DNA of 44,075 bases from JBGSWE01 sp049292975 (lineage in GTDB: Bacteria > Patescibacteriota > Saccharimonadia > Saccharimonadales > JACDBH01): assembly GCA_049292975.1 (NCBI GenBank), contig JBATRZ010000037.1, positions 1 through 44,075 of the forward strand, written 5' to 3'. Below are positions 29,529 through 37,700 of the stretch, in pieces (the stretch's first letter is position 1; each line of letters starts with the position of its first letter). Made by a program: the position numbers and the translations under genes. The notes under the pieces are model-generated. The model ran no database searches. It saw only the letters and a program-made list of their open reading frames with translations, and was not told the origin of the DNA.

Positions 29529-29819
29529 ATGGAACAGACACCAATTACACTCAAGATAGACAGTACCGTCAAGAAAGACGCCCAAAAGCTTGCCAAAAGC
29601 CTGGGGTTAAGCCTCAGCGCCATCGTAGAAAACAAGCTGCGCGAAGTCATTCGGGAACGCCGAGTGGTGTTTGAAGAACCGCTGGATATGAGCCCAAAAG
29701 CAACCCGGCGTTTTAGGAAATTGGAAGAGGATGTAAAAGCCGGGCGCAATATTAGCGGTTCGTTTAATAGTTTTGAAGAACTAGAAGAACGTCTGAACAG
29801 CCTTGGTCATGCGGATTGA
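29529..29819 (+). CDS. Antitoxin, RHH/RelB-like
   Basis: 96 aa. TPITLKIDSTVKKDAQKLAKSLGLSLSAIVENKLREVI forms a ribbon-helix-helix; the C-terminal ISGSFNSFEELEERLNSL is the likely toxin-binding helix. It is followed by a toxin gene that overlaps by 11 bp. Paralogous to the antitoxin at 7100 by layout and by the tail motif. Confidence 0.83.
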   Translation: MEQTPITLKIDSTVKKDAQKLAKSLGLSLSAIVENKLREVIRERRVVFEEPLDMSPKATRRFRKLEEDVKAGRNISGSFNSFEELEERLNSLGHAD

Positions 29820-30069
29820 AACACATAAAAGTTACACAAAAATGTGGGTCAAGCTGGCTGTCCAGCAACAGAAGAGAGCCATTGATGCAATCAATATGTT
29901 TACGACAGGGAATCACACACCGGCATTGAGGCTGCACCAGCTGAAAGGCGAATACTACCCACAATATTCAATTAGTGCGGGCGGAGATCTGAGAATTCAC
30001 TTTGTTATGCAGGACAAAGACAAGATGGTGCTGTTAGAAATTGGTACGCATAGCCAACTGTACGGGTAA
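29809..30069 (+). CDS. RelE/YafQ-like toxin
   Basis: 86 aa from ATG 29809; a TTG at 29803 is also in frame. Features are MRIETHKSYTKMWVKLAVQQQ, the LHQLKGEYYPQYSISAGGDLRIHFVM strand pair, and the tail IGTHSQLYG that is nearly the same as in the toxin at 7415. It is expected to cut mRNA on ribosomes. It is translationally coupled with its antitoxin, and the ileS leader begins 40 bp after its stop. Confidence 0.83.
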   Translation: MRIETHKSYTKMWVKLAVQQQKRAIDAINMFTTGNHTPALRLHQLKGEYYPQYSISAGGDLRIHFVMQDKDKMVLLEIGTHSQLYG

Positions 30070-30073
30070 GTTG

Positions 30074-30102
30074 TTGTATCTTTAATCTGTTAGCGCTACA
30101 AT
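30074..30102 (+). promoter_or_regulatory. Promoter of the ileS transcript
   Basis: TTGTAT at 30074-30079, 17-nt spacer, TACAAT at 30097-30102. Transcription should start near 30109, leaving a leader of about 204 nt. Confidence 0.65.
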
Positions 30103-30108
30103 GAGGCT

Positions 30109-30312
30109 AATCCGTTCGCTGCAGAGCGAAAAGCGGCTATCAACCGCGAGGAGTGGGAAGAAATCATCCGAGACTAGACCCCGCCGGCCGAGACACCGTA
30201 ACCGTCGTAACCAAAAGAGCCATTCCTCCCGGAAGTCAGATGGTACCTCCCGCATAAGGGATCTGACGATCAGAAGAAGTGGCTTTTATTTATTCTTAAG
30301 AAAGGAATTAGT
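30109..30312 (+). promoter_or_regulatory. T-box leader (tRNA-Ile sensing) upstream of ileS
   Basis: A hairpin GCGG-CTATCAA-CCGC at 30133-30147 puts the Ile codon ATC (30139-30141) in its loop, matching the ultrashort Stem I described for actinobacterial ileS T-boxes. Downstream GTCAGAT (30235-30241) pairs with ATCTGAC (30261-30267), with inner CCC/GGG, leaving the bulge that contains TGGTACC. Its UGGU (30241-30244) can pair with the ACCA end of uncharged tRNA-Ile. No terminator with a T run is seen, so control is probably at translation: the ribosome-binding site AAAGGA sits 45 nt further on. A 6-bp hairpin TTCGCT/AGCGAA precedes Stem I. Confidence 0.78.
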
Positions 30313-33300
30313 ATGGACAGGCATCCTGATTTAGACGGAGTGCAAGGCGCTGACGAGAAGCGGACCGAGCCGTATTTGCACATGGTGAAGGGAGCATCGC
30401 AGTCAGCAACGCAGCAATCCTCCAAAAGCGGCAGCAGCGCCACCAGCTCTGCCGGCGGACAGGCAGACGCAATCAGGTTGCCTGTGAAGTTCAAGGCAAA
30501 CAGCCGGCGGCGGGCTATCGAGTACGAGAAAGACCTGGTTAAATACTGGAAAGACCACAAGACTTTTGAAAAGTCGGTAGAAGCACGTCCCAATTCCAAC
30601 AGCTATGTCTTCTATGATGGTCCGCCATTCATCTCTGGCAATCCGCATCATGGCACCTTGCTGAGCTCCATCGTCAAAGACGCCGTGCCGCGTTATCAGA
30701 CCATGAAGGGCAAGCGCGTCGAGCGCGTGTGGGGTTGGGACTGTCACGGCCTGCCTGCCGAGCGTTTTACCGAGCAGAAGCTGGGCATCCATTCACGCCA
30801 AGAGGTCATAGAGTACGGTATCGAGAATTACATCAACGCCACGCGGGCCAATATGGTACAGACAAGCTCGGAGTGGGAAGACGTGGTGGACCGTATCGGC
30901 CGCTGGGTAGACTTTAAGGGTGCTTACAAGACGATGGACAAGGACTACATGGAATCCATCTGGTGGGCTTTTAAAACTTTGTATGAAAAGGGCAAGATCT
31001 ACGAGGGCGAAAAGGTGCTCATGTACTGTACGCTCGACGGCACGCCGCTATCCAAAGCCGAGGTCACTATGGACGCTGGCAGTTACCAGGATGTCACCGA
31101 CCCAAGCGTGTTTGTAAAATTCAGGCTTAAGGGCGAAGATACAACGCTGCTGGCCTGGACCACTACCCCTTGGACTTTGCCGGGCAACACCGCCGTCGCC
31201 GTAAACCAGGATCTAACCTATGCCGAGGTTGAAGTAGACGGCGACAAACTCGTCCTGGCCGAAGACCTGGTGGCCAAAGTCCTGACCGATGAGAAGCATC
31301 AACCGCTTGAATACAAAGTACTGCGCAAACTAAAGGGCAAAGAGCTGGTGGGCAAGTCATACGAGCCGCTGTTTGCAGACCGCGGCGGCAATGCGCATCG
31401 TATATGGCACGCCAGTTACGTTAGTGCAGAAGACGGCTCAGGCGTGGTGCATCTGGCACCTGCATATGGCGAAGACGACTTTGAGTATGCCAAACAACAG
31501 GACATACCTGTCGTGCATGTCATAGACCAAAACGGCTACTACACAGAAGGCCCCTGGAAAAATAAAAATATCTGGGAAATTAACAAGCAAATCGCTAAAG
31601 ATATGCAGGGTGTGCACAGCGCTACAGCCCTGGATGCAGCGATACACCGGGAGTCTCAGCAGGCTGGTGTCCCTGGCGCCGGGCAGGCTGGGCCGTGGCG
31701 TGGTGCTGTGTGGAAAATCCATTACTACCGCCACAGTTACCCGCATTGCCACCGCTGCGGCACGCGCCTGATGTACCGCGCCCACCCCAGCTGGTTTATG
31801 GATATCGACGGCCAGCGCACCAAAATGCTCGAAAAGAACGGCCCTATCAACTGGTTTCCTGGTCACGTCAAGAACGGCCGTTTTGCCAAGACAGTAGAGA
31901 CCGCACCGGATTGGAACATCTCGCGTGACCGTTTTTGGGCCACCGCTATGCCGGTCTGGAAGGCAACGGATAAAAACGGCCAGGAGCTTACAAAAGTTGT
32001 GGGGTCTTATGCAGAACTCAAGGAGTTATCGGGGCAAGAACTGGATGATTATCACCGCCCGTGGGTTGATGACATTACCTTCACGATAGATGACGTGCGG
32101 TATAAACGCATCGATAAAGTTATGGATAGCTGGTTCGAGGCCGGCTCGATGCCCTTCGCCCAGTTCCATTATCCGTTCGAGAACAAAGATAAGTTTGAAG
32201 CCAATTTTCCGGGCGATTTTATCGTGGAATACATCGGCCAGGTGCGCGCCTGGTTTTACTACATGCACGCCATGAGCGTAGCCTTGTTTGGCGAAAACTC
32301 ATTCAAAAACGTCATTGTCACCGGCAACGTTGCGGGCAACGATGGCCGCAAGATGAGCAAAAGTTACGGCAACTACACCGATCCAAACGAATTAATGGAT
32401 AAATTCAGCGCCGATTCCTTGCGTTTCCTGCTGCTTAGCAGCCCGCTGCTTAACGGCGAGGATTTTGCCCTGCAAGACAAAGAGGTGGGTGATGTCGCCC
32501 GCAAACTTACCATGATCTGGAACATGTATGATTTTTTCACCATGTACGCCGAGGTAGACAATTTCGTATGGAACGGCGACCTTAGCGATCCGGCAGAGGC
32601 CCTGGAGAATCCGCTGGATAAGTGGATTGTCAGCCGCATGCACCAGCTTACCAAAGAAGTAGAAAGCCATATGGACGCCTATGACATTCCTAACGCCACC
32701 AAGCCTATCCTGCCGTTCATCGAAGACGCCAGCAACTGGTATGTGCGAAGAAGCCGCCGCCGTTTCTGGAAGAGCGGGGACGATGCCGATAAAGGCCAGG
32801 CCTACCGTACGCTGCACTATGTCCTGGTGCAGCTAAGCATGACCATTGCGCCATTCACGCCGTTTTTAGCCGAGGAACTGTACCGCAAGCTTACCGGCGG
32901 CGAAAGCGTGCATCTGCTAGACTGGCCAGAGGCGGGACATATCAACCAGCTGCTGTTGGATGAGATGGCAGCAGCCCGTGACTATATAAACCAGGGCTTG
33001 TCGCAAAGGGCCGCTGCCGGTCTCAAGGTACGCCAACCGCTGGCGTCTGTTACCGTGCCCGAGCTGCCAGAACACTATGCCGAAATCATCCAAGAAGAAC
33101 TAAATGTCAAGGCAGTACGGTGGGGCGCCATAGGCGAAGTCAGCTTAGACCTAGAGGTTACGCCGGAGCTCAAGAGGGAAGGTCTCATGCGCGAGGTAGT
33201 ACGTAACGTACAGAACGCCCGCAAGGCTGCCGGCCTAAACATAGACGACCGCATCAGCCTCTCGTTAAGCTCAGAGGCCCCAGAATTAACCCGGGCCATA

Positions 33301-33432
33301 AAAGAGCACCAGCACACTATCCTGGCCGAAACGCTTGCCACAGGTCTTACAGACGGCCCAGGCAGCCTAAAGCACGCTTCCGAGGTATCAGTAGAGGGTA
33401 ATAAATTACTCATACGGCTAGAGAGGGCCTAG
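30313..33432 (+). CDS. ileS: Isoleucyl-tRNA synthetase
   Basis: 1039 aa, class I synthetase. After a low-complexity N-terminal extension (about residues 25-55, Ser/Gln/Ala) come the HIGH-box region PPFISGNPHHGTLL, WGWDCHGLPAE, the CP1 editing domain with TTTPWTLPGNTAVAV, SWFEAGSMPFAQFHYP, and GRKMSKSYGNYTDP (KMSKS). The tail lacks the C-terminal zinc cysteines of the common bacterial type and resembles the eukaryote-like IleRS2 group. The HIGH box reads HHGT. A low-complexity insert (about residue 445) lies in the catalytic half. AAAGGA lies 7-8 nt before ATG 30313. Confidence 0.96.
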   Translation: MDRHPDLDGVQGADEKRTEPYLHMVKGASQSATQQSSKSGSSATSSAGGQADAIRLPVKFKANSRRRAIEYEKDLVKYWKDHKTFEKSVEARPNSNSYVFYDGPPFISGNPHHGTLLSSIVKDAVPRYQTMKGKRVERVWGWDCHGLPAERFTEQKLGIHSRQEVIEYGIENYINATRANMVQTSSEWEDVVDRIGRWVDFKGAYKTMDKDYMESIWWAFKTLYEKGKIYEGEKVLMYCTLDGTPLSKAEVTMDAGSYQDVTDPSVFVKFRLKGEDTTLLAWTTTPWTLPGNTAVAVNQDLTYAEVEVDGDKLVLAEDLVAKVLTDEKHQPLEYKVLRKLKGKELVGKSYEPLFADRGGNAHRIWHASYVSAEDGSGVVHLAPAYGEDDFEYAKQQDIPVVHVIDQNGYYTEGPWKNKNIWEINKQIAKDMQGVHSATALDAAIHRESQQAGVPGAGQAGPWRGAVWKIHYYRHSYPHCHRCGTRLMYRAHPSWFMDIDGQRTKMLEKNGPINWFPGHVKNGRFAKTVETAPDWNISRDRFWATAMPVWKATDKNGQELTKVVGSYAELKELSGQELDDYHRPWVDDITFTIDDVRYKRIDKVMDSWFEAGSMPFAQFHYPFENKDKFEANFPGDFIVEYIGQVRAWFYYMHAMSVALFGENSFKNVIVTGNVAGNDGRKMSKSYGNYTDPNELMDKFSADSLRFLLLSSPLLNGEDFALQDKEVGDVARKLTMIWNMYDFFTMYAEVDNFVWNGDLSDPAEALENPLDKWIVSRMHQLTKEVESHMDAYDIPNATKPILPFIEDASNWYVRRSRRRFWKSGDDADKGQAYRTLHYVLVQLSMTIAPFTPFLAEELYRKLTGGESVHLLDWPEAGHINQLLLDEMAAARDYINQGLSQRAAAGLKVRQPLASVTVPELPEHYAEIIQEELNVKAVRWGAIGEVSLDLEVTPELKREGLMREVVRNVQNARKAAGLNIDDRISLSLSSEAPELTRAIKEHQHTILAETLATGLTDGPGSLKHASEVSVEGNKLLIRLERA

Positions 33433-33567
33433 CGACAGGGGTTAGGGGGGGTAGGTTAGAGAACGTAAGAAGACGTTCTCTGCACCGTCTTGTTCTTACC
33501 CCATGCCTTACCAACTCTTTACAAGGGTTGGCTAATCTGTTAAACTTGTTTGGTAATCCGAAAAATT

Positions 33568-33873
33568 ATGAGCAAAAAAGCAATTATTACTACCGGTGGC
33601 CACCAGTATGTCGTCTCAGAAGGCGACACGCTTGAAGTTGAGCTGCTAAAGCAGGAAAAATCAATCATATTCGAGCCTCTGCTAGTCATTGACGGCGATA
33701 AAGTAACGGTGGGAACTCCTGCCGTATCGGGTGCCAAGGTTACTGCCGATGTCGTAGCCCAGGTTAGGGGCGCCAAAGTCACCGCTATCCGCTACAAGGC
33801 CAAGAAACGAGTTAAGAAAGTCCGCGGCCACAAGCAGTACCTGACCCAGATAACCATCAAGAAAATAGGGTAG
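33568..33873 (+). CDS. rplU: 50S ribosomal protein L21
   Basis: 101 aa from ATG 33568. It has KAIITTGGHQYVVSEGDTLEVE at the N-terminus and the basic RYKAKKRVKKVRGHKQYLTQITI at the end, as in L21. A weak promoter (TTGGCT-18-GGTAAT) lies just upstream and no ribosome-binding site is visible. The usual partner rpmA (L27) does not follow; a four-helix-bundle cassette does. The TAG stop codon is part of the heptamer array of that cassette. Confidence 0.94.
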   Translation: MSKKAIITTGGHQYVVSEGDTLEVELLKQEKSIIFEPLLVIDGDKVTVGTPAVSGAKVTADVVAQVRGAKVTAIRYKAKKRVKKVRGHKQYLTQITIKKIG

Positions 33874-34280
33874 AGGGTTCAGGGTAAAGGGTGGAGGAGG
33901 CTCCATTCATGTCACTCAATTCTTACCAGGATCTCAAAGTATGGCAAGCGTCACGTCTCCTCGTCGGAGACGTTTATAATTTATGCTCCAAACTTCCTAA
34001 AGAAGAGATTTACGGCCTGTCTCATCAGATGAAACGGGCAGCGGTGTCTCTACCATCAAACATCGCTGAAGGCTATAGACGTAATAATCGTAAAGTGTAC
34101 GTCCAATTTATGGGCATAGCGTTAGGCTCTGCTGCCGAACTTGAAACACAACTGATTCTTGCGAACGACATCTATAAACTTCAAACAAGTGCGGAACTCA
34201 AGAAGATTGAAGAAGTGCAGAAGATGCTAAGCACCATGAGAACCAAACTCTCCCCTCAGCCCTAAGCCCTATATCCTAAA
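33867..34280. mobile_element. Heptamer-flanked cassette carrying a four-helix-bundle gene
   Basis: The left array at 33867-33897 reads AGGGTAG, AGGGTTC, AGGGTAA, AGGGTGG, AGG. The right array at 34248-34280, read on the minus strand, reads TTTAGGA, TATAGGG, CTTAGGG, CTGAGGG. Both have period 7 and the word AGGG, in inverted orientation, so they can pair and loop out the gene. The left array contains the rplU stop codon and the right array encodes the end (SPQP, stop) of the cassette gene. This is the layout of a 23S-rRNA-type intervening sequence placed at a protein gene. Confidence 0.65.
33909..34265 (+). CDS. Four helix bundle protein (23S rRNA IVS-type)
   Basis: 118 aa from ATG 33909, chosen because AGGAGG lies 8-9 nt upstream. 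It begins SLNSYQDLKVWQASRLLVGDVYNL and has YGLSHQMKRAAVSLPSNIAEGYRR and FMGIALGSAAELETQLILA, the hallmark segments of the family. Members are encoded in 23S rRNA intervening sequences of spirochaetes and others, and relatives (Avd) bind RNA in diversity-generating retroelements. Here it lies outside the rRNA gene, in a cassette bounded by inverted heptamer arrays. Its RNA partner is unknown. Confidence 0.9.
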   Translation: MSLNSYQDLKVWQASRLLVGDVYNLCSKLPKEEIYGLSHQMKRAAVSLPSNIAEGYRRNNRKVYVQFMGIALGSAAELETQLILANDIYKLQTSAELKKIEEVQKMLSTMRTKLSPQP

Positions 34281-34706
34281 TCAATTTCTGTGGAAAACTA
34301 TCTTAACGAAAATACACCATTGTTGGTATAACAGCAGTTATTGTTTTGGGCTTAAACATAAACATTTTATAAAAAATTTCATAATATTGATAAAATTCTT
34401 ACAAAAAGCATGTGAGCCGAATCACATTAAAAATACAGAATAAGCACTGGTTTAATCTGTTAAAAAACATACAATTTAAAAGCCAGTGCAGATATTTACA
34501 GATAAATATTACGAATGAGTACAAATATATTATTTATTTGCATTGTGATTACAACAACAAGATAGATAAAAAATGCAGCAACAAAAGCCTGTGGATAGCT
34601 GCATACTAAATTTAACTTTCCGGTATTGAGGTAATAAGGGGTTAGCGGCATACTATGTATAGCCTAACCAAAAACAAACAGGCAAAAACCAAAAAAACAA
34701 ATCAAA
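34281..34706. other. AT-rich gene-free region before the first fibre gene
   Basis: About 425 bp, visibly richer in A/T than its surroundings. It contains a hairpin GCACTGG...CCAGTGC (34444-34489), TGTGGAAAAC (34290) and TGTGGATAGC (34591), each close to a DnaA-box pattern, and a purine-rich A tract before the start at 34707. No ribosome-binding site or convincing ORF. Confidence 0.5.
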
Positions 34707-37700
34707 ATGTTCCGTAGAAACACCTACCGGTTGCGAACCGTTACTTACACCCTTGTTATGGTGTTTACTCTTGTCGCTATCTGTTCAGCTGTGTTTGCCG
34801 GCCTATACGCGCGTACGGTTAGCGCTGCGCCCAGCACGTACCTCAACTTCCAGGCCAGGTTAAAAAACGGTTCCGGCGGCGTGGTACCAGATGGTAATTA
34901 CAACATCGAGTTCAAGATCTACGACGCCGCAAGCGGCGGCTCGGTTCTGTGGACCGAGACGCGCACCGGCGGCAACCGCGTGCGTGTGGCCAACGGCTAC
35001 CTCACAGTAAACCTGGGCTCAGTTACCGCCTTCCCAAGTACCATCGACTGGAGCGAGCAGAGGTGGATTACCATGAACATCGGCGGCACGGGCAGTCCAA
35101 GCTGGGACGGCGAGATGACTAACGCCGGTACCCGCATGATACTTACCGCCGTACCGTACGCCTTCAAGGCCGACAAGGCCAACACCGCGCTCAATGTCGC
35201 CAGCGATGCCACCAACACCGCCAGCACTAACTCAAGCGGCGTTAGTATCCAATCCGGCAATGCTACCGGAACTACCAGCAACTCGGGCAACATTAGCATC
35301 GATGCCGGTACGGCCACGGGCACGGCTGGCACTATCAGCCTTGGCGCCGCTAATGCCAGCCAGCTGCTCCTGGGCCGTGCGGGGCTAAACGTAGCGGTGC
35401 AGGGCGGTTTGAACGTAGCCCAAAACCTTGCGGTTGATACCAGCACGCTGTACGTGGATGCCGCCAATAACGCTGTTGGTATCGGCACAAACGCACCGAC
35501 AGCTGGCTTCCAGCTGACTGTGGGCAGTAATGCAGGCAGCTCCTTCATCAACATGCAGCATCAAGCGGGCGGAGCCTCTGCCATTTATTTTGATAATGCC
35601 ATGGGCGGCTTCCAGATTTCCCATGATTCCAACGCTTCCACGCTAGAACTCCTCGGCAGCGGTTCAGCAATCACCATAAGTGGCGGCGGCGTAAGCTTGA
35701 CCAGTCCCGCCGGCCACATAACGGTTGGCACCTCTGACACCACCGGTACGATGCTGGTGCTGGATACCAAGACCGATGCGGGCGACCCGTCTGGTACTGA
35801 CGGTGCCATGTACTACAACAGTGATATGGACCGCTTCCGCTGTTACGAAAATGGCGCGTGGATCAACTGTCTCAACTCAGGTAACTTCTTGCGGCAGGCA
35901 CCTACTGCGACTGCCGATAACACTATTACCACTTCTACCAACGGCGTCACGGCACTAACGGTTAATGGTACTAGCGGTACGGCCGCTACGGCTCTGGATG
36001 TGGTACAGGCAGGTGCCGCGACAGGCCTGCAGGTTACCAGCAGCAATACCGGTACTGCCCAAGCTATCGGCCTTACCAATGCCTCAGGTACGCAAGCGGC
36101 GGGCATGTCTATCAACCGCACTACCGCTGGCGGTACCACCACCAGCCTGCTGTCGCTCAGCCAGACGGCCGGTACCGCCACCAACGGCATCCTGTTTAGC
36201 GGTACCATCGGCACCGATATAACCACCGATGCCGGCCGCAGCATGAATATCGTAACCGGCACTACTGGTACCCTTACGCTAGATTCCGGTAACACGGGCA
36301 ACGTAAACCTGGGTACTAACGCCAATGCCAAAACCATTAACATCGGTACCGGCGCGGCGGTAGCCAACACTATCAACATGGGCGGTACGGGCGGTAATAC
36401 CATAAACATCGGCAACACCCAGACGGCAGGCGCTATTAACCTGGGCGCCGCCATGACTACTGGTACTATTACCATCGGTGGCACCGGCTTACAGACCGGC
36501 ACTATCGGCATCGGTACCGGTACTGGTGCCCAGGCTATTAACTTAGGTTCGGGTACCGGTATTAAGACAATTGCAATCGGCGGCACGGGCGGTAATACCA
36601 TCGGTATCGGCAACACCCAGACGGCAGGCGCTATCAACATGGGCGCCGCCATGACTACCGGCACTATATCCATCGGTGGTACTGGCGCGCAGACGGGAAC
36701 CATAACCATAGGTAACGGTACCGGCGCGCAGATTATCAACCTGGGCACCGGCAGCTCGGGCATTAAGACCGTAAACCTAGGTACCGGTACCGCCGCCAAT
36801 GTCATATCCATCGGTACCGGCCAGAACGCCGGCTCCATTGCGCTGGGTACGGCCATGACCACTGGTACCATATCTATCGGCGGCACCGGCGCGCAGACGG
36901 GGACGATAAGCCTGGGTACGGGCACCGGCGCCCAGGCCATCAACCTAGGTACCGGCGGTACCGGCGCCAAGACGGTGGTGCTGGGCTCGACGGCTTCTAC
37001 CGGCTCTACCACCGTACAATCTGGTAGTGGCAACGTATTCATCCAGGCCGCTGGTGCTGGCACCGGCAACATCCAGATTGGTACCGGCGGCGCTGGTACC
37101 AACACTCCTGACCTGCTAGTATTGGATGCCAAGAACAACACGGGTGACCCAACTGGTGTAGAAGGCGCCATGTACTATAGCCAGGATCTCAACAAGTTCC
37201 GGTGTTACCAGGGCACAGCCTGGACCGACTGTGTCGGTACGGGCGGTGTGGGCGACTTTGAGGCCACTTATAGTGCAGATGGTGACAAGACCTTGTCTGT
37301 CGGCACGGCCACCGGCTTCAGCGTAGACTTGACCAGCACCGGCAACTTCGTCGTTGAAGATAATGGTGTAACATTTGCATCATTTAGTGCCAGCGGCGGC
37401 ATCAGTTTTGCCCCGCAGGGCACCGAGGATGTAGCCATCACGACAGATAGCGACAGCACCTTCCGCCTGACAGGCTTTACCCAAAGCAACGGTATTATCT
37501 ACACCGATGCCACCGGTAACTTCCAGCAGACCAACACGGGCGGCGCGGGCACACTGTGTCTTATCTCTACCGCCGGCGGTGCGCCAACCTTCGGCAGCTG
37601 TAGCGGCTCGACCTCAACTGCCTGGTCTTCTATTACTGCGCCGTCTGCCAACACTTCCATAAACATGAACAACTTCACCACCGACTTCACCTGGGGCAAC

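Noticed and set aside
34412..34609. Open frame of 65 codons in the AT-rich gap
   Set aside because: Composition is that of AT-rich non-coding DNA, and it spans a hairpin; no ribosome-binding site.
34281..34706. Replication origin
   Set aside because: Only two imperfect DnaA-like sites and no dnaA or dnaN nearby; a promoter region is the simpler reading.
35843..37171. Open frame of 442 codons antisense to the first fibre gene
   Set aside because: A shadow of the Gly/Thr-rich repeat DNA; Pro/Val/Met-only composition. The sense frame has the signal peptide and conserved modules.
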